A model generated the notes under the pieces. It saw only the letters and a list, made by a program, of their open reading frames with translations. It ran no database searches and had not been told where the DNA came from. From an uncultured Oscillospiraceae bacterium (lineage in GTDB: Bacteria > Bacillota > Clostridia > Oscillospirales > Oscillospiraceae): DNA of 45,416 nt. Both the position numbers and the translations under genes were made by a program. Below are positions 25,147-32,571 of this stretch, piece by piece (within the stretch, counting starts at the first letter, position 1; every line of letters starts with the position of its first letter). The DNA is taken from positions 1 to 45,416 of the forward strand of contig CANQBC010000017.1 of assembly GCA_947589225.1 (NCBI GenBank). Reading direction: 5' to 3'.

Positions 25147-26315
25147 CAGCTCCTGAGCCTCTCCAGAAACGCGCCCAGCCTTGATATGGCCGTCTCGATA
25201 TTCTCAACGGAGGATGCGTAGCAGATGCGGGTGAAGCCCTCTCCCCCCGGGCCGAAGGCCGTGCCGGGGATGATGGCCACCTTCTCCTCCTGCAAAAAGC
25301 GGGTGCAGAACTCCTCGGAGGTAAGGCCGAATCCGCCGATCTGCGGGAACATATAGAAAGCCCCTCTGGGCTCAAAGCAGGTGAGGCCCAGGTTCCGTAG
25401 GCCCTTCAGCATCAGCTTCCGGCGCTTGTCGTAGCTGTCCCTCATCATTTCGATGTCCCCGTCCCCGTTGCGGAGAGCCTCAATGGCGGCGTATTGGCTG
25501 GTGGTGGGGGCGGACATGATGCCGTACTGGTGGATCTTCAGCATCTGCTTCATGATCCGCTCCGGCCCGCACACGTACCCCAGACGCCAGCCGGTCATGG
25601 CGAATGCCTTGGAGAAGCCGTTGACCAGCAGGGTTCGCTCAGAAAGCTCCGGGATGTTGCAGGGGGAGACGTGCTTTTGTCCGTAAGTAAGCTCGGCGTA
25701 GATCTCGTCGGAGAGGATCATGACGTCCGTACCGCGCAGGACCTCCGCGACGGCCTCCAGATCCGCCCTCTCCATAATGGCCCCGGTGGGGTTGTTGGGA
25801 TATGGCAGAACCAGGAGCTTTGTGCGCGGGGTGATGGCGCCGCGCAGCTCATCGGCTGTCAGGCGAAACTCGTTCTCCGCCTTTGTCTCCACGTAAACGG
25901 GTACGCCGCCCGCCATTGTGACAAGCGGCCCGTAGCAGACGAAGCTGGGTACCGGGATAACGACCTCGTCCCCCGGATTGAGCATCGCCCGCACGCAAAG
26001 GTCGATGGCCTCCGAGCCGCCCACGGTGATGAAGATCTCCGAGGGCTTGTAGTCGATGTCAAACCGGCGTTTGAGGTATTCGGACGCGGCGGCGCGCAGC
26101 CGGGAGAGGCCCGCGTTGGAGGTGTATTTGGTGTAGCCCTGCTCAAGGGAGTAGACGCCCGCCTCCCGGATGTGCCAGGGGGTCACGAAGTCCGGCTCGC
26201 CGATCCCCAGGGAGATTGCCCCCTGCATGGTGTCCAAAATATCAAAAAATTTTCTTATCCCGGAGGGTTGAAGCGATTTGACCCGCCGGGACATTATCCT
26301 TTCATAGTCCATCAT
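25146..26315 (-). CDS. class I/II PLP-dependent aminotransferase
   Basis: 389 aa, fold type I. The PLP lysine is Lys236 in VNGFSKAFAMTGWRLGY; PYPNNPTGA (171-179) and SDEIYAELTYG (202-212) are typical of aspartate- and aromatic-type aminotransferases (PatA/AspC group). The start overlaps the Lrp regulator stop as ATGA, so the regulator probably controls it and senses an amino acid. The exact substrate cannot be decided. Confidence 0.93.
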   Translation of the reverse strand: MMDYERIMSRRVKSLQPSGIRKFFDILDTMQGAISLGIGEPDFVTPWHIREAGVYSLEQGYTKYTSNAGLSRLRAAASEYLKRRFDIDYKPSEIFITVGGSEAIDLCVRAMLNPGDEVVIPVPSFVCYGPLVTMAGGVPVYVETKAENEFRLTADELRGAITPRTKLLVLPYPNNPTGAIMERADLEAVAEVLRGTDVMILSDEIYAELTYGQKHVSPCNIPELSERTLLVNGFSKAFAMTGWRLGYVCGPERIMKQMLKIHQYGIMSAPTTSQYAAIEALRNGDGDIEMMRDSYDKRRKLMLKGLRNLGLTCFEPRGAFYMFPQIGGFGLTSEEFCTRFLQEEKVAIIPGTAFGPGGEGFTRICYASSVENIETAISRLGAFLERLRS

Positions 26316-26791
26316 ATGAACAGCGTCCGCTCCTCCTGCTCCGGCTCCACAAGGAAGGCCCTGTGCTTGTCCTTGTAGCGCTTCATGATAAAATGCGTGG
26401 CGGTGCTGGTGACCCCCTCGATGGGCGCCAGCTTTTCGGAGACAAAGCGGCTGACCTCCCGGAGGGACTTACCCGTCACAATGACGGAGAAGTCGAAGCT
26501 TCCGCTCATAAGGTAGAGGCTCTCCACCTCGTCGTATTGGTAGATCCTGCGGGCGATTCGGTCGTACCCGTCGTCCCGCTGGGGGGTGATCTTCACCTCG
26601 ATGAAGGCCGTCACGGCCTCCTCGCTGGTGCGGTCCCAGTCCACCAGGGTCGTATACCCGTTTATAATGTGCTCCTCCTCGCACCTTTTGACGGTGTCCC
26701 GGACGTACTGCTCGTCCTTGCCGGTCATGGCCGCGATCTGGGCGGGCGTGTAGCGGCTGTCCTCTTCCAGGAGCTTCAAAATCTCATTCAT
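26312..26791 (-). CDS. Lrp/AsnC-family regulator
   Basis: 159 aa. Residues 1-55 form the winged helix-turn-helix (ILKLLEEDSRYTPAQIAAMTGKDEQYVRDTVKRCEEE). Residues 65-145 form the RAM ligand-binding domain (AFIEVKITP, VESLYLMSGSFDFSVIVTG). It is likely autoregulatory and, being first in the operon, coupled by ATGA to the aminotransferase. GGAGGT precedes the ATG. The last 20 residues are a charged extension. Confidence 0.9.
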   Translation of the reverse strand: MNEILKLLEEDSRYTPAQIAAMTGKDEQYVRDTVKRCEEEHIINGYTTLVDWDRTSEEAVTAFIEVKITPQRDDGYDRIARRIYQYDEVESLYLMSGSFDFSVIVTGKSLREVSRFVSEKLAPIEGVTSTATHFIMKRYKDKHRAFLVEPEQEERTLFI

Positions 26792-26941
26792 GGGCGTACC
26801 TCCAAACTGTTTTGCGAATTAAAAGTCAGTATAACACATTCCGGCCTCTTTGGGAATAGCCCAACGGAAAAAATTTAAATTTTGCCCAATAAGGCTTGGC
26901 CGCCCCCGTGCGGGGGAGCGCATAAAAAGTAAAAATACCTC

Positions 26942-26979
26942 TTGACACATGATACTATGTGTTATATAGTATCATGTGT
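26942..26979 (+). promoter_or_regulatory. PadR promoter with overlapping operator
   Basis: TTGACA (26942-26947), exact 17-bp spacer, TATAGT (26965-26970). Over it lies a perfect 13-bp inverted repeat, ACACATGATACTA (26945-26957) and its complement (26967-26979), which carries the ATGT/ACAT cores bound by PadR proteins. Repressor binding would block both promoter elements, so negative autoregulation is likely. Confidence 0.88.
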
Positions 26980-26993
26980 AAGGAGGTGTTGTG

Positions 26994-27326
26994 ATGGACG
27001 CTCAACTGAGGCGCGGGATATTGGAGGTGTGCGTGCTCAAGGCGCTCACGGAGGGCGAGTCCTACGGCTATCAGATCATCAAGGACATTTCGCCCTATGT
27101 CGCCATGAGCGAGTCGACGCTCTATCCCATATTGAAGCGTCTGGAGGCGTCCGGGGCGCTGACGGCGGTCAGCCGTGAGCACAACGGGAGGCTCCGGAGG
27201 TACTATGCCATCACCGGCGAAGGTCTTTCCCGGATCGGCGCGTTTCTCACCGAGTGGGAGGACGTGACGCGGGCATACGAATTTATAAAGGGGGTCAAAA
27301 ACCATGAGCAAAGCCGAATTTCTTGA
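26994..27326 (+). CDS. PadR-family transcriptional regulator
   Basis: 110 aa from the ATG at 26994, with AGGAGG 7 bases upstream (a GTG at 26991 is also in frame). QLRRGILEVCVLKAL, SYGYQIIKDIS and SESTLYPILKRLEASGAL form the PadR winged helix; GRLRRYYAITGEG is the wing, followed by a short dimerisation helix. It overlaps the HAAS/DUF4097 gene by 23 bp, the standard PadR-plus-target arrangement of Firmicutes responding to envelope or drug stress. Confidence 0.93.
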   Translation: MDAQLRRGILEVCVLKALTEGESYGYQIIKDISPYVAMSESTLYPILKRLEASGALTAVSREHNGRLRRYYAITGEGLSRIGAFLTEWEDVTRAYEFIKGVKNHEQSRIS

Positions 27327-28467
27327 CAAACTGTGTCAGGGTCTACGCTTTCAGACCGACCCTGACGAGATAAGGAAGGTCGTCTCCTTCTACGACCAGT
27401 CCATTGAGGACCGGATGGAGGACGGCATGAGCGAGGAGGACGCCGTGGCGGCGCTGGGGCCGATCGACAGCATCATCCGGGAGATCCGGGAGGTCTGGGC
27501 GCAGGAGGCCGCGGGCCGAACCAGGGACAGCCGGGAGGCCGCGGGCGGTGGGGAGGAGTCGGAGACCGTGCGGTGGGACTTTGACCCGGCCGTAGCCCGA
27601 AGGTTCGAGATCTTTGACATCTCTGCCGATGTGCGCCTGTCCCCCTCCCCCGACGGGCTCGTCCACCTGGAATATGAGGAAAGCGGCAGATGGAGCTGCG
27701 AGGTCACGGACGGGAGCGTCGTCACCATCCGGCGCGGCCCAGGGGCCCGCGGACAGGGCCGGTTTGATTTTGACATTTTCGGGATGAAATTCACCCTCCC
27801 TAAACCCGATCTCGACGGGCTTCTGCGCAAGGGCGCGTGCGTGAGTCTCCTGCTCCCGGCCTTCTCCCCCGTGGAGGTGGGGGTGAACACCCCCTTCGGG
27901 GATCTGACGGCGGAGCGCGTCAAGCTTACGTCCCTCTCCGTGAAGCTTGCCAACGGCGGCGTCCAGCTGCGAGAGATCGACGCGGAGGAGAAGATCGGCG
28001 CGGCGACCGCCAACGGAGACGTGAGCGTCGAGCGCGTGAGCGCCGCGGACATTGTCCTTAGCGCCGCCAGCGGCGACGTGGAGCTGCGGGAGGTCAGCGC
28101 CGGGGGGATCTGCCTGAACATCGCCAGCGGCGACGTGGATGCCCGTACCATTAGCTGTGTCTCCTTCGATGTCAAGACCGCCAGCGGCGACGTGGACGTA
28201 GAGGACGTCGATATTTCCGAAAAACTCTCCGTCATCACGGTCAGCGGAGACATGGATCTGAAGCTGCGCCACCCCTGCCGTTGCGTTGAGCTGGACACCA
28301 CCAGCGGCGACGTGGATCTGGAACTCCCCGGCCCCGGCAGTCTCTACACCGTCGTCACCCGCACCTACACCGGCCGGACGAACGTGGAGGGGAACGCCTC
28401 CGGCGGCCCCGATCTTGTGCGGGTCAAGACCCTCTCGGGCGACGTGGACGTGAGTTTCCGGGGGTGA
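27304..28467 (+). CDS. HAAS (DUF1700) plus DUF4097 beta-repeat protein
   Basis: 387 aa. Residues 1-65 are the HAAS helical domain (FLDKLCQGL, DPDEIRKVVSFYDQSIEDRMEDGMSEEDAVAALG), normally partnered by PadR. Residues 95-387 form a DUF4097 beta-helix with ASGDVEL-, ASGDVDA-, ASGDVDV- and TSGDVDL-type turns. Unlike many relatives there is no membrane segment. At DNA level the turns reuse the 17-mer GCCAGCGGCGACGTGGA (28069, 28123, 28180; one mismatch at 28300). AAGGGGG precedes the ATG. Confidence 0.9.
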   Translation: MSKAEFLDKLCQGLRFQTDPDEIRKVVSFYDQSIEDRMEDGMSEEDAVAALGPIDSIIREIREVWAQEAAGRTRDSREAAGGGEESETVRWDFDPAVARRFEIFDISADVRLSPSPDGLVHLEYEESGRWSCEVTDGSVVTIRRGPGARGQGRFDFDIFGMKFTLPKPDLDGLLRKGACVSLLLPAFSPVEVGVNTPFGDLTAERVKLTSLSVKLANGGVQLREIDAEEKIGAATANGDVSVERVSAADIVLSAASGDVELREVSAGGICLNIASGDVDARTISCVSFDVKTASGDVDVEDVDISEKLSVITVSGDMDLKLRHPCRCVELDTTSGDVDLELPGPGSLYTVVTRTYTGRTNVEGNASGGPDLVRVKTLSGDVDVSFRG

Positions 28468-28625
28468 CGGCGTGTGCGCGCCGGGAACTGGTCGGCCGGT
28501 CATAAGGCGGCCAGGATCGTATGGTACAAATCGGGACTGATGAACGCTTGTCGGGCACAGGCGGACGAGATCGTGAAGTTTGAGCTTGTCTACATCTGAC
28601 GCAAACAAGCCGGGACAGCGGACAG
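28468..28625. other. intergenic stretch after the DUF4097 gene
   Basis: A plus-strand frame reads AGHKAARIVWYKSGLMNACR and ends with a stop near 28600, but it lacks a start and ribosome binding site. It may be a gene fragment; I do not recognise it. Confidence 0.4.
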
Positions 28626-28662
28626 AAACGCTCCGGACAGACATAAATCGCCGGAGCGTTTT
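28626..28662 (+). terminator. terminator of the PadR operon
   Basis: AAACGCTCCGG and CCGGAGCGTTTT with a 14-base loop. Confidence 0.75.
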
Positions 28663-28691
28663 CATTGTAATGCAGATTTTTACATGATCTC

Positions 28692-28743
28692 TTGACAAAA
28701 ACGAAAACGTATGATATTCTATTTATGCTCCAGCTAGAGCATA
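28692..28743 (+). promoter_or_regulatory. promoter and operator of the RHH gene
   Basis: TTGACA (28692), 17-bp spacer, TATTCT (28715). Just downstream, TATGCTC-CAGCTA-GAGCATA (28724-28743) is an inverted repeat at the expected transcription start, a likely operator for the encoded ribbon-helix-helix protein. Confidence 0.8.
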
Positions 28744-28765
28744 TTATAAACAGGAGGGTATATTC

Positions 28766-29158
28766 ATGGAAACAAGTGAAAAGGTGTCCGTCAACATGAA
28801 CATCGCAACACTATCTCAAATTGACCTGCTGGTCGATAAGGGGTATTATTCCAACCGAAGCGATTTTATCAATCAGGCTGTAAGGCAAGCGCTTAATGAG
28901 AAGAAATCGGTCGTCGAAGAGACGAGCAAGCAGCAAAACGATCTGGATTTCAGATGGTTTATTGGAGTGATGTCTCTTGAAAAAGAAGAACTGCTGAAAG
29001 CAAAAGAAAACCATATCAAGATAAAAATTAAGGGCTATGGACTTTTGGGTATCGACAGCGAACTTGATGACCTTGTGATTGAAAATGTTGAAAGCATCGC
29101 CGTTAAAGGAAAAGTCATATGTTCCGACAGGATTAAGAAATATTTTAAGATACGGTGA
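28766..29158 (+). CDS. ribbon-helix-helix (CopG-type) regulator
   Basis: 130 aa. Residues 6-46 fit RHH: a beta strand (VSVNMNIATLSQIDLLV), then YYSNRSDFINQAVRQALNE. A Lys/Glu-rich linker leads to a C-terminal beta-rich domain (KIKIKGYGLLGIDSELDDLVIENVESIAVKGK), possibly ligand-binding or oligomerising; I do not recognise it. Base composition is AT-richer than the flanking genes, suggesting transfer. AGGAGGG precedes the ATG. Autoregulation through the inverted repeat at its promoter is likely. Confidence 0.82.
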   Translation: METSEKVSVNMNIATLSQIDLLVDKGYYSNRSDFINQAVRQALNEKKSVVEETSKQQNDLDFRWFIGVMSLEKEELLKAKENHIKIKIKGYGLLGIDSELDDLVIENVESIAVKGKVICSDRIKKYFKIR

Positions 29159-29401
29159 AAAACCCTTCAGGAACGAAAGGGCGCGCTTCTATACATAGTC
29201 TCCGGGCCTTATATCGTGCGCTCGGAAGGCCTCTGGCAGCAGGAAGCCACTCCAGAGGGTTCGTCGCTTCGCTTTGTCAAGGGGAATACACCCCATTGCG
29301 CCGCTAAAGCGGCTATTTCCAGTGTACTTGCCGAACAGAAAAATGCGCTTCGCGTCTTTACCTTTTCAACAGGTCTGAATCTGCCCTATGGAGAGATGTT
29401 T
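29159..29401. other. 243-bp region before the GNAT-like gene
   Basis: The frame of the next gene stays open here, but no start has a ribosome binding site before 29402, and the composition is GC-rich unlike the gene. A CCGCT/AGCGG hairpin lies near 29300. No feature recognised. Confidence 0.4.
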
Positions 29402-30118
29402 ATGATAACAATCGAACTTCAAAATAATAACCGCTACGAAATATTTGACTCGGGCAAAAGTATAGGATTTATTTCTGTAAGTTGCAACTCATTTCACACT
29501 CAAAATAGCTATTTGAAGTTGGAACTCACGCAATACGATATGTCAAATGCAGAAGAAATGTTTGCATTACTCCGATCAAAACTGTCGCGTCCGTTGCAGG
29601 TCATGCTCTACTCACGAGAATGTGAAAAATGCGATTTTCTCATTTCTGGTGGTTTTCAGAGAAAGCGTCAATGCTATGAACTGGAAGTAAGCGCGAAAGA
29701 ACTTACAGCACCTGTAAAAGAATCTGTTCCGATAACAGAGAGTGAGCGTGGCGAATCCTCTTACAAAGTTTGTTGTGAACTTTTATATCAAAGTTATGCC
29801 AAAACCCATAATGCAATTAACCCATTAACAGCGGATATGGATTCATTTTGTCAGGATCTACCGAATAAGGTTCTGCTCTGCCAAGAAAACGGTACAATTA
29901 AACATTTTGCCTTTATTGATGAAAATGAGATTGCCTATATAGGAACGGTTAGTCAATTGGATTATTATTGCTTTGCTCAGACATTACTTTCCAGAATGTT
30001 GGCTCAATACAGTAGTATTTCATTCGAGTGTGACAACTGTGACCCGGCAGCAATGGAATTGAAAGCATTTTTCCGCACATCAGGCATAGATTCTTATGAT
30101 ACCTATATCCTCGATTGA
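29402..30118 (+). CDS. GNAT-like N-acetyltransferase (probable)
   Basis: 238 aa from the ATG at 29402, with GGAG 8 bases upstream. The first ~95 residues resemble a degenerate GNAT fold ending in DFLISGGFQRKRQCYELEVS, the GF-x(n)-CYE end of many Firmicute acetyltransferases. After a linker, YKVCCELLYQSYAKTHNAINPLTADMDSF and the C-terminus look like a second related half. No clear acetyl-CoA loop (QxxGxG/A) is visible, so activity is doubtful. It is markedly AT-rich and belongs to the foreign-looking patch. Confidence 0.55.
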   Translation: MITIELQNNNRYEIFDSGKSIGFISVSCNSFHTQNSYLKLELTQYDMSNAEEMFALLRSKLSRPLQVMLYSRECEKCDFLISGGFQRKRQCYELEVSAKELTAPVKESVPITESERGESSYKVCCELLYQSYAKTHNAINPLTADMDSFCQDLPNKVLLCQENGTIKHFAFIDENEIAYIGTVSQLDYYCFAQTLLSRMLAQYSSISFECDNCDPAAMELKAFFRTSGIDSYDTYILD

Positions 30119-30186
30119 CAAATTACTTGAGATAAAGGCATAAACCAACTTGCTATCCAATGCAATACAACTGAACACCAAAAATC

Positions 30187-30235
30187 AGACCGCCCCTCAC
30201 CGGCTCCCCGGTGAAAAAGCCGGCGGTCTTTTTTT
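30187..30235 (+). terminator. terminator with nested hairpin
   Basis: AGACCGCC (30187) pairs with GGCGGTCT (30222), enclosing CACCGG/CCGGTG, then T7. Confidence 0.85.
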
Positions 30236-30263
30236 ATTCAAAAATCAAAAAGGAGGTTACACA

Positions 30264-30338
30264 ATGGCAAAGACAGTCGAACAGCTCCAAGCGGAGATTG
30301 AGGAAAAGAACGCCCGGCTTATACTAATATTTGATTAA
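30264..30338 (+). pseudogene. 5' fragment of a DUF3847-type mobilisation-module gene
   Basis: AGGAGG 7 bases upstream of ATG, then MAKTVEQLQAEIEEKNARL, which resembles the start of small coiled-coil proteins next to MobA/MobL relaxases. After Leu19 the reading frame enters the inverted-repeat element and stops at 30336. The rest of the gene is gone. Confidence 0.6.
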
Positions 30339-30481
30339 ACGCTTTAACCGAGCGGCGAGGATTTTTCGCGTCAGGCGAGGAAAACGGCGCGGGGAATACT
30401 GTATGTATTGCCAAACCGTTTGACGAAGCATGACGCGAAAATGACCGTCGTGAATTAAATGGTTTAGTCAAATATTAGTAT
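30321..30481. mobile_element. 161-bp MITE-like element
   Basis: Terminal inverted repeats ATACTAATATTTGATTAAAC (30321-30340) and, reversed, ATACTAATATTTGACTAAAC match at 19 of 20 positions. Inner repeats TTTTCGCGTCA (about 30364) and TGACGCGAAAA (30431) give a long fold. It carries no ORF. It sits exactly at the junction between two unrelated mobilisation gene fragments. Confidence 0.7.
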
Positions 30482-30482
30482 T

Positions 30483-30605
30483 GCATACAGCTTTGACATT
30501 GCCTTGCAGAACGAGTTTTCCCTTGAGGATAATTTCGCCCTTGCAAGGCGGTTTTTGTCGGAGCGGTTTGTCAGCCGGGGCATGATCTGCGACTTTGCCG
30601 GCGAC
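30483..30605 (+). pseudogene. MobA/MobL relaxase fragment
   Basis: In frame: IAYSFDIALQNEFSLEDNFA then LARRFLSERFVSRGMICDFAG. The AYSFDIALQNEF and FVSRGMICD blocks are typical of the N-terminal relaxase domain of MobA/MobL proteins, here only about 41 residues with both ends lost. Confidence 0.7.
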
Positions 30606-30814
30606 AGGCGCGTTTTGCCTCATTAATGGTCACGCGAATGGGCCAGAAGCGTAGATCGTCGCTTTCAAACTTCTTATCTGTGTGCCACAGCTTCAAAAAG
30701 CGCCTCCTGCATGGCGTCCTCCGCGTCCTCACGGGAGAGCGTGACACTGAGAACCATCCGAAAAAGCGTGCCGGCGTACTTCTCCACCAACCCGCTGAAT
30801 TCCTCTCCTGTCAA
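30600..30814 (-). pseudogene. frameshifted, truncated ECF sigma factor
   Basis: Minus strand, TTG start at 30814 with GGGAGGTGGG upstream: TGEEFSGLVEKYAGTLFRMV then SREDAEDAMQEALF, the region-2 helices of an ECF sigma factor. One extra base near 30690 shifts the frame; the next frame continues FLKLWHTDKKFESDDLRFWP then IRVTINEAKRACRR, again classic sigma region 2. The gene stops at the junction with the relaxase fragment, and region 4 is missing. Confidence 0.75.
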
Positions 30815-30930
30815 TTTCCCACCTCCCGTGTTTTGAAAGGGCCTTTCACCTTAAAAATCCATTTTAGCGTTAAATAATCTCACCGGCGGGGAGAATAATT
30901 TTTCCCGCCTTCTCTCCCCTCATTTTGCAA

Positions 30931-30959
30931 TTGATTTCACCCGAAACCGATGCTATAAT
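30931..30959 (+). promoter_or_regulatory. promoter of the DUF3737 gene
   Basis: TTGATT, 17-bp spacer, and TATAAT preceded by TGC (extended -10). Confidence 0.85.
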
Positions 30960-31004
30960 ATTTATTTAGTCAGAAAAGACCCACGAAAGGAATTACGAGA
31001 CGAT

Positions 31005-31847
31005 ATGAGCGAAGACATACGGGCAAAGAGGCTTACGGGCGAGAGGGCGCTTTTCATGAGCCGGGGACTTCGGATCTTCGACACCATCTTTGACGATGGG
31101 GAGTCGCCCCTCAAGGAGAGCCGGGACATCGAGCTTACCAACTGCATGTTCAAGTGGAAATATCCCCTTTGGTACTGCCGCGACGTGAAGGTTACGGACT
31201 GCCAGTGGTTTGAGATGGCCAGGGCCGGGGTGTGGTACACCGAGGACATGAGCGTGGAGCGGGCCGTCATCGAAGCGCCCAAGAATTTCCGGCGGTGCCG
31301 GAGGCTCCTCCTCAAGGACGTGGATATGCCCAACGCCGCAGAGACGCTTTGGAGCTGCGACGGCGTGACGCTGGAAAACGTCAGCGCCAGGGGCGACTAC
31401 TTCGCTATGAACTCGGAAAACATGGAGGTGCGCAATTTGCGCCTCGTGGGGAACTACTCCTTCGACGGGGCCAGGAACGTCACCGTTGAAAACTCCCGCC
31501 TTCTCTCCAAGGACGCTTTCTGGAACGGGGAGAACGTCACGGTGCGGGACTCCTTCATCTCCGGGGAATACCTGGGCTGGAACGGGAAGAACCTCACCTT
31601 TGAAAACTGCACCATCGAGAGCCTCCAGGGGCTGTGCTACATCGAAAATCTGACCATGCGAAACTGTAAGCTCCTGAACACCACCCTGGCCTTTGAGTAT
31701 TCCAGCGTGGAGGCGGACATCGACGGGCGCATCGACTCCGTCATCAACCCCTCCTCCGGGATCATCAGGGCCGACGCCATCGGGGAGCTCATTTTGGAAA
31801 AGGATAAAATAGACCCCACGAGGACGAAGATAATCCTCCGGGCATAA
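31005..31847 (+). CDS. DUF3737 beta-helix protein
   Basis: 280 aa. The opening LTGERALFMSRGLRIFDTIF then DDGESPLKES is the DUF3737 signature. The rest is a regular series of ~20-residue beta-helix turns (ENVSARGDYFAMNSENMEVR, VTVRDSFISGEYLGWNG, LTFENCTIESLQG). No signal peptide, so it is cytoplasmic. The family is widespread in gut Firmicutes and has no known activity; the fold resembles pectin lyase-like helices without their catalytic residues. It is first in a unit with the next two genes. Confidence 0.88.
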   Translation: MSEDIRAKRLTGERALFMSRGLRIFDTIFDDGESPLKESRDIELTNCMFKWKYPLWYCRDVKVTDCQWFEMARAGVWYTEDMSVERAVIEAPKNFRRCRRLLLKDVDMPNAAETLWSCDGVTLENVSARGDYFAMNSENMEVRNLRLVGNYSFDGARNVTVENSRLLSKDAFWNGENVTVRDSFISGEYLGWNGKNLTFENCTIESLQGLCYIENLTMRNCKLLNTTLAFEYSSVEADIDGRIDSVINPSSGIIRADAIGELILEKDKIDPTRTKIILRA

Positions 31848-31860
31848 TTGAGGTATTGAA

Positions 31861-32550
31861 ATGGGAATGACTTATAGTTGGTATTATGTGAAAAATTCCG
31901 GCCAGACGCCGGAGTTTATTCGATCCTGGCTCTCCGCCGTCTTAAAGAGGCAGTCGGACTTTATCTTAAAGATGCAGTCGGATCTTATGGAGAATATTCG
32001 CGGCATGGCTGCCGAGTGGCTGGATCGCCTGCCCCCGGAACAGCGGGAGATATTCGCCTCGATGCCGTCGATGTCGAGCCCCCGGCCCTCCGACCTTGCC
32101 TACGCGGCGTACAAGCCGGACGCGGCCTTCTTCCCCGTGTTCGCGGCAAGCATATGCGACGGCTATAACGCCTCCTCCCGAGACTGCGCGGAGCTGTCCG
32201 AGTTCTTCCACGCCCCGGTCTTTGCCCTCTCGGTCTTTGACAGCGACGTGGCCTTTGCCTCCTTCCACGGCGGCGAGTCGGGCGGTCACGGGGACTACGT
32301 CCGGGCCCCGGAGGGATACGAGGAGTACGACGAGGAGCTCTATTCCCCCGATTTCCCAGAATTCCTGCTTAAGCTATGCCCCCCGGAGAGTCAGGAAAAG
32401 GTTCGATCCATATGGGAAAACCCCGACTATGTCTTCGCCGACGACAAGGTCGCGCAGATCACCGAAATAATTGGCCTTCCGCAGCTTCTGTCTGAATACC
32501 CGGATCGTGGTTTGCGCCTTGAGGGCTGGGAGATCATAGACTCGGAATGA
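31861..32550 (+). CDS. hypothetical protein
   Basis: 229 aa, not recognised. It has GAGGT before the ATG and 13 bp to the DUF3737 gene. The N-terminal half is helical (FIRSWLSAVLKRQSDFILKM); the C-terminal half is acidic, with aromatic residues (GYEEYDEELYSPDFPEFLLKL). There is no signal peptide, membrane segment or cysteine motif. The middle HAPVFALSVFDSDVAFASFH looks like a beta pair. It is probably co-transcribed with the MalY-type gene 21 bp downstream. Confidence 0.75.
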   Translation: MGMTYSWYYVKNSGQTPEFIRSWLSAVLKRQSDFILKMQSDLMENIRGMAAEWLDRLPPEQREIFASMPSMSSPRPSDLAYAAYKPDAAFFPVFAASICDGYNASSRDCAELSEFFHAPVFALSVFDSDVAFASFHGGESGGHGDYVRAPEGYEEYDEELYSPDFPEFLLKLCPPESQEKVRSIWENPDYVFADDKVAQITEIIGLPQLLSEYPDRGLRLEGWEIIDSE

Positions 32551-32571
32551 CCATTGATTTGGAGTGCTGAC

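Noticed and set aside
28069-28316. Regularly spaced repeats considered as a CRISPR array
   Set aside because: The repeats are in frame in a DUF4097 beta-helix gene, too short, and the intervals are coding.
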